From JBKEDS01 sp047975545 (lineage in GTDB: Bacteria; Bacteroidota; Bacteroidia; Flavobacteriales; Flavobacteriaceae), in contig JBKEDS010000014.1 in NCBI GenBank assembly GCA_047975545.1, positions 1 to 64,000 of the forward strand: 64,000 nucleotides of DNA. The letters are read 5' to 3'. The notes under the pieces were generated by a model. It made no database searches. It was not told the DNA's origin and saw nothing but the letters and a program-made list of their open reading frames with translations. Position numbers and translations under genes: made by a program. Positions within the stretch are counted from its first letter, which is position 1; each line of letters starts with the position of its first letter. Shown piece after piece: positions 1 through 7,537 of this stretch.

Positions 1-556
1 AATTTCCGGGAAAACCCTTGCGGCCCATTAAAATACTCATGGGTCGGCCAACAATATGCGAACGTCCGATAACCACGGTGTGCTTGCCTTGGGTTTCTAC
101 GCCATAACGCTCCAAAAGCTCTAAAATGCCAAATGGCGTTGCCGGAATAAAGGTGGACATATCCAAGGCCATTTTTCCAAAATTGGTTGGGTGAAATCCG
201 TCGACGTCCTTATTGGGGTTTATGGCCAATAGTACTTTTTGCTCGTCGATTTGCGGCGGTAAGGGCAACTGCACGATAAAACCATCTATATCGGGGTTTT
301 CGTTAAGTTCGTTTATTTTTTCCAACAATTCTACTTCGCTAATAGTGCTGGACATTTTTACCAAGGTGGACTGGAACCCCTCCCGTTCACAGGCCTTAAC
401 CTTGATGCCTACATAGGTTAAACTGGCGCCGTCGCTACCAACCAAAACGGCTGCCAAATGCGGTACTTTTTCGCCTTTCTGGCGCATTTTGTCTACTTCG
501 GCAGTTATTTCGTCCTTAATGTCGTTGCTTATTTTTTTTCCGTCTAAAATTATCAT
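1..556 (-). CDS. folD: Bifunctional methylenetetrahydrofolate dehydrogenase/cyclohydrolase (3' part missing)
   Basis: FolD interconverts 5,10-methylene-, 5,10-methenyl- and 10-formyl-tetrahydrofolate in the cytoplasm, supplying one-carbon units for purines and formyl-Met. About 185 N-terminal residues are visible; the rest lies beyond the left edge. They begin MIILDGKK and carry the family signature YVGIK (Tyr48 and Lys52, the catalytic pair of the Y-V-x-x-K motif). A folate-site QLPLPP follows near residue 96, then DVDGFHP, then GRSHIVGRPM, the start of the dinucleotide-binding half. The ATG at 556 gives the normal family N-terminus. The gene is divided from downstream-lying ffh only by a short repeat-like phrase, but folD starts upstream of nothing else here, so co-transcription with ffh (ffh first, then folD) is possible. 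Identification is firm. Confidence 0.95.
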   Translation of the reverse strand, partial: MIILDGKKISNDIKDEITAEVDKMRQKGEKVPHLAAVLVGSDGASLTYVGIKVKACEREGFQSTLVKMSSTISEVELLEKINELNENPDIDGFIVQLPLPPQIDEQKVLLAINPNKDVDGFHPTNFGKMALDMSTFIPATPFGILELLERYGVETQGKHTVVIGRSHIVGRPMSILMGRKGFPGN

Positions 557-559
557 TGT

Positions 560-604
560 TTGTTTTTGGTTTCAAGTTCTTGGTTTCGGGTTTTAGGTTT
601 CAAA
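560..604. repeat. Low-complexity intergenic phrase (GGTTTC/GGTTTTAGG type)
   Basis: Between folD and ffh the plus strand reads as degenerate tandem copies of a phrase like GGTTTCAAGTTCTTGGTTTC. The complementary phrase (TTGAAACCCGAAACTTGAAACCC) separates the ABC permease and ATPase genes at 18653-18680. The similarity was seen by eye. It looks like a dispersed filler repeat rather than a coding or regulatory element. Confidence 0.5.
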
Positions 605-605
605 A

Positions 606-1934
606 CTACCGCATGCCCCGCATCATGCCCATCATTTTTTTGGCTCCGCCGCCTTGCATCATCTTCATCATTTTGCTCATTTGGTCGAATTGTTTTAACA
701 ACTGGTTTACTTGTTGTACCGAAGTGCCGGAGCCTTTGCTTATGCGTTTTTTCCGGCTGGCGTTTAATATGGATGGATTGCTGCGCTCGTTGGGCGTCAT
801 GGAGTGGATAATGGCTTCTATGCCCTTAAAGGCATCATCGTCTATATCAACATCCTTGAGCATTTTTCCGGCGCCGGGTATCATGCCTATAAGGTCTTTC
901 ATGTTACCCATTTTTTTAATTTGTTGTATTTGCCCCAAGAAATCGTCAAACCCAAATTGGTTTTTGGCTATTTTTTTTTGGAGTTTTCGGGCTTCCTGTT
1001 CGTCAAACTGCTCTTGGGCGCGTTCTACCAGCGACACCACGTCGCCCATACCCAAAATGCGGTCGGCCATACGTGCGGGATAAAACACGTCGATAGCTTC
1101 CATTTTTTCGCCCGTACCAATAAATTTGATTGGTTTGTTTACTACCGATTTTATGGAAATAGCAGCACCGCCTCGGGTATCACCGTCTAATTTTGTTAAA
1201 ATAACCCCGTCGAAATTTAAAATATCGTTAAAGGCCTTTGCTGTGTTAACAGCATCTTGCCCCGTCATGGAATCGACTACAAACAAGGTTTCTTGTGGTT
1301 GAATGGCCTTATGGATATTCGATATTTCGGTCATCATGGCTTCGTCTACGGCCAAACGTCCCGCCGTATCTATAATTACCACATTATAACCGTTTGCCTT
1401 AGCATGGGCAATACCGGCTTGGGCTATGGCAACGGGGTCGGAATTGCCTTTATCGCTATATACCTCAACCCCGATTTGGCCGCCAACTACATGTAATTGG
1501 TCTATGGCCGCAGGACGGTATACGTCGCAAGCCACCAAAAGCGGGCGTTTTGTTTTTTTGTTTTTTAAATAATTGGCAAGTTTGCCGGAAAACGTGGTTT
1601 TGCCCGAACCCTGTAAACCGGACATTAAAATAACGCTTGGGTTGCCCGAAAGGTTAAGACCTTCGGCATCGCCCCCCCTAAGTTCGGTTAGCTCGTCCTT
1701 AACGATTTTAACCATTAACTGTCCCGGTTGTAGCGTTGTTAATACGTTTTGCCCCAGTGCCTTGTCCTTAACTTTGTTGGTAAATTCCTTTGCTATTTTA
1801 AAGTTAACGTCGGCATCAAGTAAGGCACGCCTTACTTCTTTTAAGGTTTCGGCTACGTTTACCTCGGTAATACTTCCGTGGCCTTTTAATACGTGTAAGG
1901 CTTTATCTAATTTATCGCTTAAATTATTAAACAT
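606..1934 (-). CDS. ffh: Signal recognition particle GTPase Ffh (SRP54)
   Basis: Ffh binds SRP RNA and signal sequences of nascent membrane proteins and delivers ribosomes to FtsY at the inner membrane. The 442-residue protein has the usual bacterial length. An N domain occupies about residues 1-90. The NG GTPase domain follows with G1 GLQGSGKTT (~106-114), the DVYRPAA segment (~136), G3 DTAGRL (~190) and G4 TKLDGD (~248). The C-terminal M domain is methionine-rich and ends in MMGMMRGMR, the signal-sequence groove. The ATG at 1934 gives the canonical MFNNLSDKL start. A near-perfect -7 box (TACTTTTG) lies about 50 bp upstream, so the gene appears to have its own promoter. Confidence 0.97.
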   Translation of the reverse strand: MFNNLSDKLDKALHVLKGHGSITEVNVAETLKEVRRALLDADVNFKIAKEFTNKVKDKALGQNVLTTLQPGQLMVKIVKDELTELRGGDAEGLNLSGNPSVILMSGLQGSGKTTFSGKLANYLKNKKTKRPLLVACDVYRPAAIDQLHVVGGQIGVEVYSDKGNSDPVAIAQAGIAHAKANGYNVVIIDTAGRLAVDEAMMTEISNIHKAIQPQETLFVVDSMTGQDAVNTAKAFNDILNFDGVILTKLDGDTRGGAAISIKSVVNKPIKFIGTGEKMEAIDVFYPARMADRILGMGDVVSLVERAQEQFDEQEARKLQKKIAKNQFGFDDFLGQIQQIKKMGNMKDLIGMIPGAGKMLKDVDIDDDAFKGIEAIIHSMTPNERSNPSILNASRKKRISKGSGTSVQQVNQLLKQFDQMSKMMKMMQGGGAKKMMGMMRGMR

Positions 1935-1982
1935 AATGTATGTTGAAATGTTAATGGCTTATACCATGCCTAAATAAAGGCA

Positions 1983-1990
1983 CAAAAGTA
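1983..1990 (-). promoter_or_regulatory. Bacteroidota -7 box upstream of ffh
   Basis: On the minus strand the sequence is TACTTTTG, a full match to TAnnTTTG. No TTTG is found at the ideal 19-bp spacing; one lies 26 bp upstream. Transcription would start roughly 45 bp before the ffh ATG. Confidence 0.5.
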
Positions 1991-2170
1991 ACGAAATATT
2001 TTTGTTTTCCTTGTTTCAAATTTATTCGATTTAAAAACCGGTATAGTTACCTGGAATTTTATTTTCAGCACGTTTAAAAATTCTTTTGGCATAAATAAAG
2101 CTTAAATTTTAAACATCTAATTATTATAGTGAAGATGAATTTACTATTTTTAGCGCTCATTACATAAAAC

Positions 2171-2911
2171 ATGATTTTAAAAGCCGAAAATTTAATGAAG
2201 TCCTATAGTGGGCGACAAGTAGTAAAAGACGTATCCCTAAAGGTAGAACAAGGTGAAATCGTAGGGTTGCTCGGGCCAAATGGCGCAGGAAAAACCACTT
2301 CGTTTTACATGATTGTGGGCTTGATTAAACCCAACGGCGGCCATATTTTTCTTGATAATACCGAAATTACGCAATTTCCCATGTACAAACGCGCCCAAAA
2401 CGGCATTGGTTATTTGGCGCAGGAGGCTTCGGTTTTTAGAAAACTGAGTATTGAAGACAATATTTTAAGCGTTTTACAGCTTACCAAACTAAGCAAAAAA
2501 GAACAGCTTAACAAAATGGAAGAACTCATCGAGGAATTTGGCCTGGGGCATATTCGCAAAAACCGGGGCGATTTGCTATCGGGCGGCGAGCGTAGGCGTA
2601 CCGAAATAGCACGAGCCTTGGCCACCGACCCGAGTTTTATTTTATTGGACGAACCTTTTGCGGGCGTAGACCCCGTTGCCGTTGAGGACATACAACGTAT
2701 CGTGGCGCAACTTACCAAAAAAAATATAGGCATTTTAATTACCGACCACAACGTACAGGAAACCCTTGCCATTACCGATAGGACTTACCTAATGTTCGAG
2801 GGCGGTATTCTTAAAGCCGGTATCCCCGAAGAACTGGCCAGCGACGAAATGGTGCGCAAAGTATACCTAGGGCAAAATTTTGAATTGCGCAAGAAGAAAA
2901 TTCGAGATTAA
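2171..2911 (+). CDS. lptB: LPS export ABC transporter ATP-binding protein LptB
   Basis: LptB is the cytoplasmic ATPase of the LptB2FG complex that extracts lipopolysaccharide from the inner membrane and feeds it into the periplasmic bridge. The 246-residue protein has Walker A GPNGAGKTT (~37-45), a Q-loop region (YLAQEASVFRKLS), the ABC signature LSGGERRR (~138), Walker B FILLDEP and the switch His in ITDHNV. The YLAQE-x-S-V-F-R-K-L-S segment and the C-terminal YLGQNF are typical of LptB rather than of generic ABC ATPases. The gene stands alone here, downstream of and divergent from ffh; its LptF/G/A/C partners are not in the window. Confidence 0.93.
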   Translation: MILKAENLMKSYSGRQVVKDVSLKVEQGEIVGLLGPNGAGKTTSFYMIVGLIKPNGGHIFLDNTEITQFPMYKRAQNGIGYLAQEASVFRKLSIEDNILSVLQLTKLSKKEQLNKMEELIEEFGLGHIRKNRGDLLSGGERRRTEIARALATDPSFILLDEPFAGVDPVAVEDIQRIVAQLTKKNIGILITDHNVQETLAITDRTYLMFEGGILKAGIPEELASDEMVRKVYLGQNFELRKKKIRD

Positions 2912-3014
2912 TCCATTTAGTGCTTTTGAAGGTTTTTTCTTTTTAATTTAAAAAAACAATACGAATTTTATTTCTTTTTTATAAATTGCCGCCGTAATTT
3001 TAAAAATTTATAAA

Positions 3015-3479
3015 ATGAAAAAGCTAAGCCTATTATTCCTTCTAACTTTTAGTATTTTATTTTACGCTTGCAGCAACGACGACGATGTAAAAATTTCCGA
3101 TGCTAATTTATCGGGAACCGTGGAAGGCGTGGATTTTAGTTTTTCTGATGGTTTTTGCTTTACCAGTGACAACAGTGTCGATAACAAAACATACTTAGAC
3201 ATATTTTTAGCCAATGCCGAAATATCGTGTAGCAAATTCTACGATTACGAGTTTGCCCGCGTTCATGTTTTTGGTGAAATCCCCGTGGCTGTTGGCACTT
3301 ACACCTCCGGATTTACAGTGGCTTTTGGCAATGAAGGCGTAACTGGTATTAACCTGATTAGCGGCAGCACACTTATTATTACCGAAATTACCGATACTTA
3401 TGTTACCGGAAAATTAAAAGCAAACTCCAGTAGCAACAATAAGGTTGAGGGTAGCTTTACGGTTTATTTTTGCGATTAA
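3015..3479 (+). CDS. Small lipoprotein of unknown function
   Basis: This 154-residue protein has a signal peptide ending in a lipobox (ILFYAC, Cys19) followed at once by SNDDD. That acidic run is the type known in Flavobacteriia to route lipoproteins to the outer face of the outer membrane. The mature part is beta-rich (alternating hydrophobic stretches such as GTLIITEIT-like segments). It has three or four further cysteines, one of them two residues from the C-terminus (YFCD). No catalytic motif is recognised. It follows lptB after 100 bp and may be read from its own promoter. A surface binding or structural role is plausible but not shown. Confidence 0.75.
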   Translation: MKKLSLLFLLTFSILFYACSNDDDVKISDANLSGTVEGVDFSFSDGFCFTSDNSVDNKTYLDIFLANAEISCSKFYDYEFARVHVFGEIPVAVGTYTSGFTVAFGNEGVTGINLISGSTLIITEITDTYVTGKLKANSSSNNKVEGSFTVYFCD

Positions 3480-3715
3480 TTTCAATATTATTCCACAGAG
3501 GTTCGCAGAGGCTTTGCACTAAGATACACAAAGACTAAAGTTGCATTTTAACCTCAAAAAATCGTTCCTTTTAGTAAGTGAAAGGGGCAAATAGTTGTTC
3601 GTCGTTAACAGACAAGTGATATTTCAATTGTTCTGTCTTTGCCATAAGTGCCATTGCTACGACTAAGGATAAAGCAATATTAGAGCGCAACAACAGCCCG
3701 GACATAACCACGAAG
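3480..3715. other. Non-coding gap with decayed repeat phrases
   Basis: This is the space between two convergent genes. Near 3493-3520 it contains a CACAGAGGTTCGCAGAGG phrase, also found in inverse form near 7811-7850. At 3588-3602 it contains GCAAATAGTTGTTCG, the exact reverse complement of a 15-mer at 7750-7764. A 71-codon antisense open frame here has no family features and is not called. Confidence 0.5.
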
Positions 3716-4261
3716 CTACTTAAAAAAGTTAAATATCCCTTCCAATTGTTCTTTTTCGATATTGCTGTTTTGCAACACTTCAACAAGGGTTATTATTTTT
3801 TTGGGCGTCATGTCGTTGCCCAAAACACGAACAATGCCAAACCCCTTGTCGGGCGAGCTGCCAAACAGTACGACTTCTTCGGCCTTATCGTCGGTGCCTA
3901 TGTATTTTAGTTCAATACGGTTACCTTTGTCGCTAAATTCTATTAGGTCGTTATATTGGTCTTGGCTTAAAATGGCTTTTACCGTGGTTAGTTCGGCTTT
4001 TAAACTGTCGGTGTTTTGGCTGGTTGCCCTATACCCGAGGAAGTTTAACCTGCTTACCGATTTGTAGGCTTCTTTTTGTGCTTCGGTTAAACGGGTTTGG
4101 TCGATATTTAATACTGATATAGGAATATCCTGCGTTATAAAATTGGCGGCTTCTTGGTGGTCCACAAAATAGCGCTGCAAACTTGGGGTGTTATTGCAGC
4201 TTGCCAGTAATATGAATAATGACGTAGCAAAAAGGAACGAAAGGGGTTTTATAATATTCAT
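3716..4261 (-). CDS. DUF4252 lipoprotein
   Basis: The 181-residue protein has a signal peptide and lipobox (ILLASC, Cys22). The body matches the general pattern of DUF4252: a short alpha/beta protein with the late segment VVLFGSSPDKGFGIVRVLGN. The function of DUF4252 is not established. It is the last gene of a four-gene run (ECF sigma factor, membrane protein, two DUF4252 proteins), with only one base between the previous stop and this ATG. That spacing implies translational coupling. The neighbouring protein at 4263-4820 is a diverged paralogue that is secreted but lacks a lipobox. The pairing suggests a lipid-anchored partner and a soluble periplasmic one under control of the sigma factor. 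Confidence 0.85.
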   Translation of the reverse strand: MNIIKPLSFLFATSLFILLASCNNTPSLQRYFVDHQEAANFITQDIPISVLNIDQTRLTEAQKEAYKSVSRLNFLGYRATSQNTDSLKAELTTVKAILSQDQYNDLIEFSDKGNRIELKYIGTDDKAEEVVLFGSSPDKGFGIVRVLGNDMTPKKIITLVEVLQNSNIEKEQLEGIFNFFK

Positions 4262-4262
4262 T

Positions 4263-4820
4263 TTATTTCTTTTTTTCTAAATGTTCGCCTCCGGGAATAT
4301 TCATTTTACTGGTTAGCTTGGATATTTCGTTTAAATCGATATCGCCTGTTAAGGACACGATTACGGATTCGAAACGACGTTGTTCGCCGTTAACCTCAAC
4401 GCCTTCTTTTACATGGTTGCCAATACCATTTACAAAAATTAAGAGTTCTTTTACGTGGTCGGCATCCTTGCCTTCTTTTACATAAAACCTAACTTCGGAA
4501 CCGTTGTCCTTTACTTCCATTAGTTCTTCCAACGATGTGGATTTCGACTTTACCCATTTGGCTATATCGGCCGCAATGGTTTTATCGTCGGTGGCAATAG
4601 TTTTAAAGCTGGTAATGCTGTTTACCATATCCATATAGGCCTTGGCTTCGGGGTCTTCAACATTTATGCCCATTTTGGCTATCATTTGGAACATTTTGGG
4701 CTTAATGGATACAAAAGTAACATCGGGGTTACCATCGTACTTATCGAAAAGGTCTTGTGCCATACCCACTGTGGGTATTAACATAAGGGCTATTACAAGT
4801 GTTAGTATTTTATTTTTCAT
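4263..4820 (-). CDS. DUF4252 secreted protein
   Basis: From the ATG at 4820 the protein is 185 residues with a classical signal peptide ending GMAQD. An upstream in-frame ATG (4850) would add ten polar residues before the signal peptide, so the inner start is preferred. The rest fits DUF4252: a helical MIAKMGIN region, a central AKWVKSKSTSLEELMEV segment and a late VIVSLTGDIDLNEI strand. The C-terminus is lysine-rich. It is paralogous to the next gene downstream. Context is an ECF sigma factor operon, and a role in an envelope response is an inference only. Confidence 0.85.
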   Translation of the reverse strand: MKNKILTLVIALMLIPTVGMAQDLFDKYDGNPDVTFVSIKPKMFQMIAKMGINVEDPEAKAYMDMVNSITSFKTIATDDKTIAADIAKWVKSKSTSLEELMEVKDNGSEVRFYVKEGKDADHVKELLIFVNGIGNHVKEGVEVNGEQRRFESVIVSLTGDIDLNEISKLTSKMNIPGGEHLEKKK

Positions 4821-4861
4821 TGTCTTTATTTTAAAATTAATATTGCTCATGTTGTTTGTTC

Positions 4862-5350
4862 TTATTTATTGGGTTTAAAAATTATTTGGGTCGAGTTTTC
4901 AAGTTCGTTAAGGTAATTAAGGGTTTTGGTGCCTTTATCGTATTCGTTTAAGTACCCCACGCTGGAAACGCCCTTGTTAAAATGGTTGGATATCATGTTC
5001 AAGGATTTAGTTATTTCGTTAAGGGCTTCTTCGGGGTTGCTGTATGTGCCATAGGCGTATTGGTTGTAGGTGCTTTTTATGGGCTGAAAACATAAGCCCA
5101 GTAAAATAACGGCTATCGCTGCTGTGGCAATCCACTTGTAATGCCGTTTTTTTTCTGTTTTTAACGAAATGTTTTGGGCAAATTGCTCTTTTTTATTTTC
5201 AGAAAAATAAGCAAATAATTGCTTGTAGCCCCACAAATGCAGCGGCACGGTTTCTTGGGCAAAAAAGGCTTTTAATTGGTGTTCTTCGGCTAACGATGTT
5301 TTGCCGTTTTCGTATTTTTCAATTAACTTCTCTATTTTATGTAATGCCAT
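4862..5350 (-). CDS. Single-pass membrane protein, candidate anti-sigma factor
   Basis: The 162-residue protein has a charged N-terminal cytoplasmic part (about 70 residues with LIEKYENGKTS and a HLWGYKQLF segment). One membrane helix follows at about 72-88 (IATAAIAVILLGLCF), then a C-terminal part ending FKPNK that would be periplasmic. The start overlaps the end of the sigma factor gene by 14 bp, a strong sign of coupled translation. An N-in protein with one helix immediately after an ECF gene is the usual layout of an anti-sigma factor. No zinc-binding His-x3-Cys-x2-Cys motif of ZAS-type anti-sigma factors is present, so the assignment rests on position and topology. Confidence 0.6.
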   Translation of the reverse strand: MALHKIEKLIEKYENGKTSLAEEHQLKAFFAQETVPLHLWGYKQLFAYFSENKKEQFAQNISLKTEKKRHYKWIATAAIAVILLGLCFQPIKSTYNQYAYGTYSNPEEALNEITKSLNMISNHFNKGVSSVGYLNEYDKGTKTLNYLNELENSTQIIFKPNK

Positions 5351-5846
5351 AGTTATGTGCGCTTGTTAGTTTTTCCCTTATTGTTTTCCTGGCTCTGGAC
5401 AAGGCCACGCGAACGGCCGTATTGTTCATATCCAATATTTTTGCTATTTCATCTAATTCATAGGCTTCTACATCCCGCAACTGAACGATTATTTTTTGCT
5501 GTTCCGGTAGGCCATTAATAATTTTGGCTGCCCAATTTACGCTATCGTTTAACTCTACCTGCTTTTGCAATAAAACGTTATTGTCCGTATAATTGCTATG
5601 TACCAACTTCAAATTTTGTGCCTGTTTCGATTTTAGTTTGTCCAAACACAAATTTTTGGTCATGGTCATTGAAAATGCTTCCACATTTTTATACTCGTTT
5701 ATCCGGGTTTTACTGCTCCATAGCTTTAGTAAAACCTCCTGGGTGGCGTCTTCGGCTTCTTCAACGGACACCAATAACCGCTTTGCCAAACGAAACACCT
5801 TATCCTTAAAAGGCATTACAATATTTAAAAACTCGGTTTGAGTCAT
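5337..5846 (-). CDS. ECF-type RNA polymerase sigma-70 factor
   Basis: This 169-residue sigma factor has region 2 (FRLAKRLLVSVEEAEDATQEVLLKLW), which binds core polymerase and the -10 element. Region 4 (LPEQQKIIVQLRDVEAYELDEIAKIL followed by a TAVRVALSRAR helix) recognises the -35 element. Regions 1.1 and 3 are absent, as expected for ECF factors. It leads an operon with a membrane protein and two DUF4252 proteins. A GTAAC-N16-CGTC promoter of the ECF kind lies 26-50 bp upstream, so it probably drives its own transcription. The stimulus is unknown. The gene is divergent from the S41 protease gene. Confidence 0.93.
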   Translation of the reverse strand: MTQTEFLNIVMPFKDKVFRLAKRLLVSVEEAEDATQEVLLKLWSSKTRINEYKNVEAFSMTMTKNLCLDKLKSKQAQNLKLVHSNYTDNNVLLQKQVELNDSVNWAAKIINGLPEQQKIIVQLRDVEAYELDEIAKILDMNNTAVRVALSRARKTIREKLTSAHNYGIT

Positions 5847-5871
5847 TATTTTCGGTTTGGTTTAATATTAC

Positions 5872-5896
5872 GACGAAACATGTATTAATTTGTTAC
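5872..5896 (-). promoter_or_regulatory. Candidate autoregulated ECF promoter (GTAAC-N16-CGTC)
   Basis: On the minus strand GTAAC (5896-5892) and CGTC (5875-5872) are separated by exactly 16 bases, ahead of the sigma factor ATG at 5846. ECF sigma factors commonly recognise AAC-containing -35 boxes and CGTC or TCTGA-like -10 boxes at this spacing. The match was found by eye and could be chance in AT-rich DNA, but its position is right. Confidence 0.5.
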
Positions 5897-5973
5897 AATC
5901 TTTTTTTTTAATTACAATATTACGCTACATTTACGTTTAATGAAAAACACTATTCGATTAAACGGTTAAAATA

Positions 5974-6027
5974 ATGAAAGCCCATAATGGGCATTTGGCA
6001 GGCAATGGCCAATACCAACCAATATAA
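5974..6027 (+). promoter_or_regulatory. Conserved leader with 17-residue upstream ORF (copy A)
   Basis: The frame ATG...TAA encodes MKAHNGHLAGNGQYQPI. It contains the 13-bp palindrome GCCCATAATGGGC and ends 40 nt before the ATG of the S41 protease. A homologous leader (copy B) precedes the lipoprotein gene at 8855-10165. There an 18-codon frame of the same length (MKAHNGHLANNSHYPPK) ends 41 nt before that ATG. The first 27 bases are identical in the two copies. The last 13 bases of both spacers are also the same (AATTTAAATAG preceded by AA). This is best read as a shared 5' leader, either an uORF or an RNA/DNA hairpin. No such leader is known to me. Confidence 0.6.
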
Positions 6028-6067
6028 TTAAATCACTAAAAACAACTTATTACAAAAATTTAAATAG

Positions 6068-7537
6068 ATGAATTACGCAAAACCATTCCTCCTTTTATCT
6101 TTTATATCCATTTTATTTGTGTCCTGTTTTAAGGACGATGACGACAACACCGACATTTCGGCCTCGGAAGTTAACAATTTTGTATGGAAAGGCATGAACT
6201 CCTGGTACTACTGGCAGGATTATGTTACCGCTTTAGACGACACAAAGGATGATAACGCCAATACCTTTAACGCTTATTTAAACCAATACAGCAAGCCCGA
6301 AAACTTGTTTAACGACCTATTATACAATTATGAAACCACCGACCGGTTTTCGTGGTTTATCGAGGATTATGTCGTGCAGCAACAGGCCTTTCAGGGCATT
6401 TCCAAATCGTTTGGGATAGATTTTCAAGGTGTTCAGGTAAGAGCCGAAGGCGATGTTATTATTTACATTAAATATGTAGTTGAAAACTCGCCCGCCGACG
6501 AAGCAGGCATACAACGCGGCGATGTTATAAGCGCCGTTAACGGTACTTCGTTAAACACATCAAATTTTGGCGAAATTGTATACGATTTATACGAAGACAC
6601 CGTAACCCTAACCTTTGCCGAAGAAAACGATGGTTATTTAAACACCATAGGCGACAAAACCATTACCGCCGCCGTAATTGCAGAAAACCCCGTTTACCTA
6701 AAAAAAGTTTTCGAAGTTAACGGTAAAAAAGTAGGCTATTTGGTGTATACGGGCTTTATACTATCGTACAACGACGAGCTTAACGAGGCCTTTGCCTATT
6801 TTAAAAACGAAAATATAGACCAGCTTATCCTGGATTTAAGGCTTAACGGTGGCGGCTCGGTATTAACCTCGGCGTATTTGGCCAGTATGATTTATGGGGC
6901 TGCCAGTACGGAAGATGGTTTTGGCTTTTTAATATATAACGAAAAACACGAGGATGAAAATGGCGGCTACCCATTTTTCGATACCCTAAGCGTTTTTAAT
7001 TCAAATGATAAAGTTACCGGAACACAAACCATAAACCGTTTAAACACACTATCGCAATTATATGTACTAACTTCAGGCGGTACCGCTTCGGCAAGCGAAA
7101 TGATTATAAACGGACTTCGCCCCTACATGGATGTTAAACTTATTGGTACGACCACTTATGGCAAAAACGTAGGCTCGATTACCTTGTACGACTCGCCCGA
7201 ATCCGATTACGAGGAAATGGAAACAGCAAATCCAAACCATTTGTATGCCATGCAGCCCATTGTGTTTAAAATTTTCAACAAAAACGGCGAAAGCGATTAC
7301 ACCCAAGGTTTTACCCCCGATATTGAGGTAAAAGAATATGAATACTGGAACAATATTTTGCCCTTTGGCGACGAAAACGAAGTGGTTTTAAAAGCCGCCT
7401 TAGACGATATTAGCGGCAACTCGGGAAAAACTTTATTTGAGGCAAGAGCAAACAGCAAGCGTTTAACCCAGCCCGTAAACCCCAATAACAAGTTTAAAAT
7501 GGATATGTACATTACCCCGGATTTTTTTAAACAGTAA
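6068..7537 (+). CDS. S41-family C-terminal processing protease, lipoprotein with PDZ domain
   Basis: The 489-residue protein has a signal peptide with lipobox (FVSC, Cys19) followed by FKDDDD, an outer-surface export-type signal. An N-terminal S41 helper segment is followed by a PDZ domain (~130-205, with SPADEAGIQRGDVISAVNG). The tail-specific protease domain comes next. The catalytic pair is visible: Ser341 in GTASASE and Lys366 in TTYGKNVG. They are 25 residues apart, as in D1 processing peptidase. Substrates are unknown. The gene sits behind leader copy A and runs divergently from the ECF sigma operon. The start follows AATTTAAATAG, identical to the sequence before the lipoprotein gene at 8855-10165. 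Confidence 0.92.
   Translation: MNYAKPFLLLSFISILFVSCFKDDDDNTDISASEVNNFVWKGMNSWYYWQDYVTALDDTKDDNANTFNAYLNQYSKPENLFNDLLYNYETTDRFSWFIEDYVVQQQAFQGISKSFGIDFQGVQVRAEGDVIIYIKYVVENSPADEAGIQRGDVISAVNGTSLNTSNFGEIVYDLYEDTVTLTFAEENDGYLNTIGDKTITAAVIAENPVYLKKVFEVNGKKVGYLVYTGFILSYNDELNEAFAYFKNENIDQLILDLRLNGGGSVLTSAYLASMIYGAASTEDGFGFLIYNEKHEDENGGYPFFDTLSVFNSNDKVTGTQTINRLNTLSQLYVLTSGGTASASEMIINGLRPYMDVKLIGTTTYGKNVGSITLYDSPESDYEEMETANPNHLYAMQPIVFKIFNKNGESDYTQGFTPDIEVKEYEYWNNILPFGDENEVVLKAALDDISGNSGKTLFEARANSKRLTQPVNPNNKFKMDMYITPDFFKQ

Noticed and set aside
560..1083. Plus-strand frames antisense to ffh
   Set aside because: They are reverse images of the methionine-rich M domain and carry no independent features.
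3571..3786. 71-codon minus-strand open frame
   Set aside because: It overlaps the end of the DUF4252 gene in another frame, lies in decayed repeat and has no family-like sequence.
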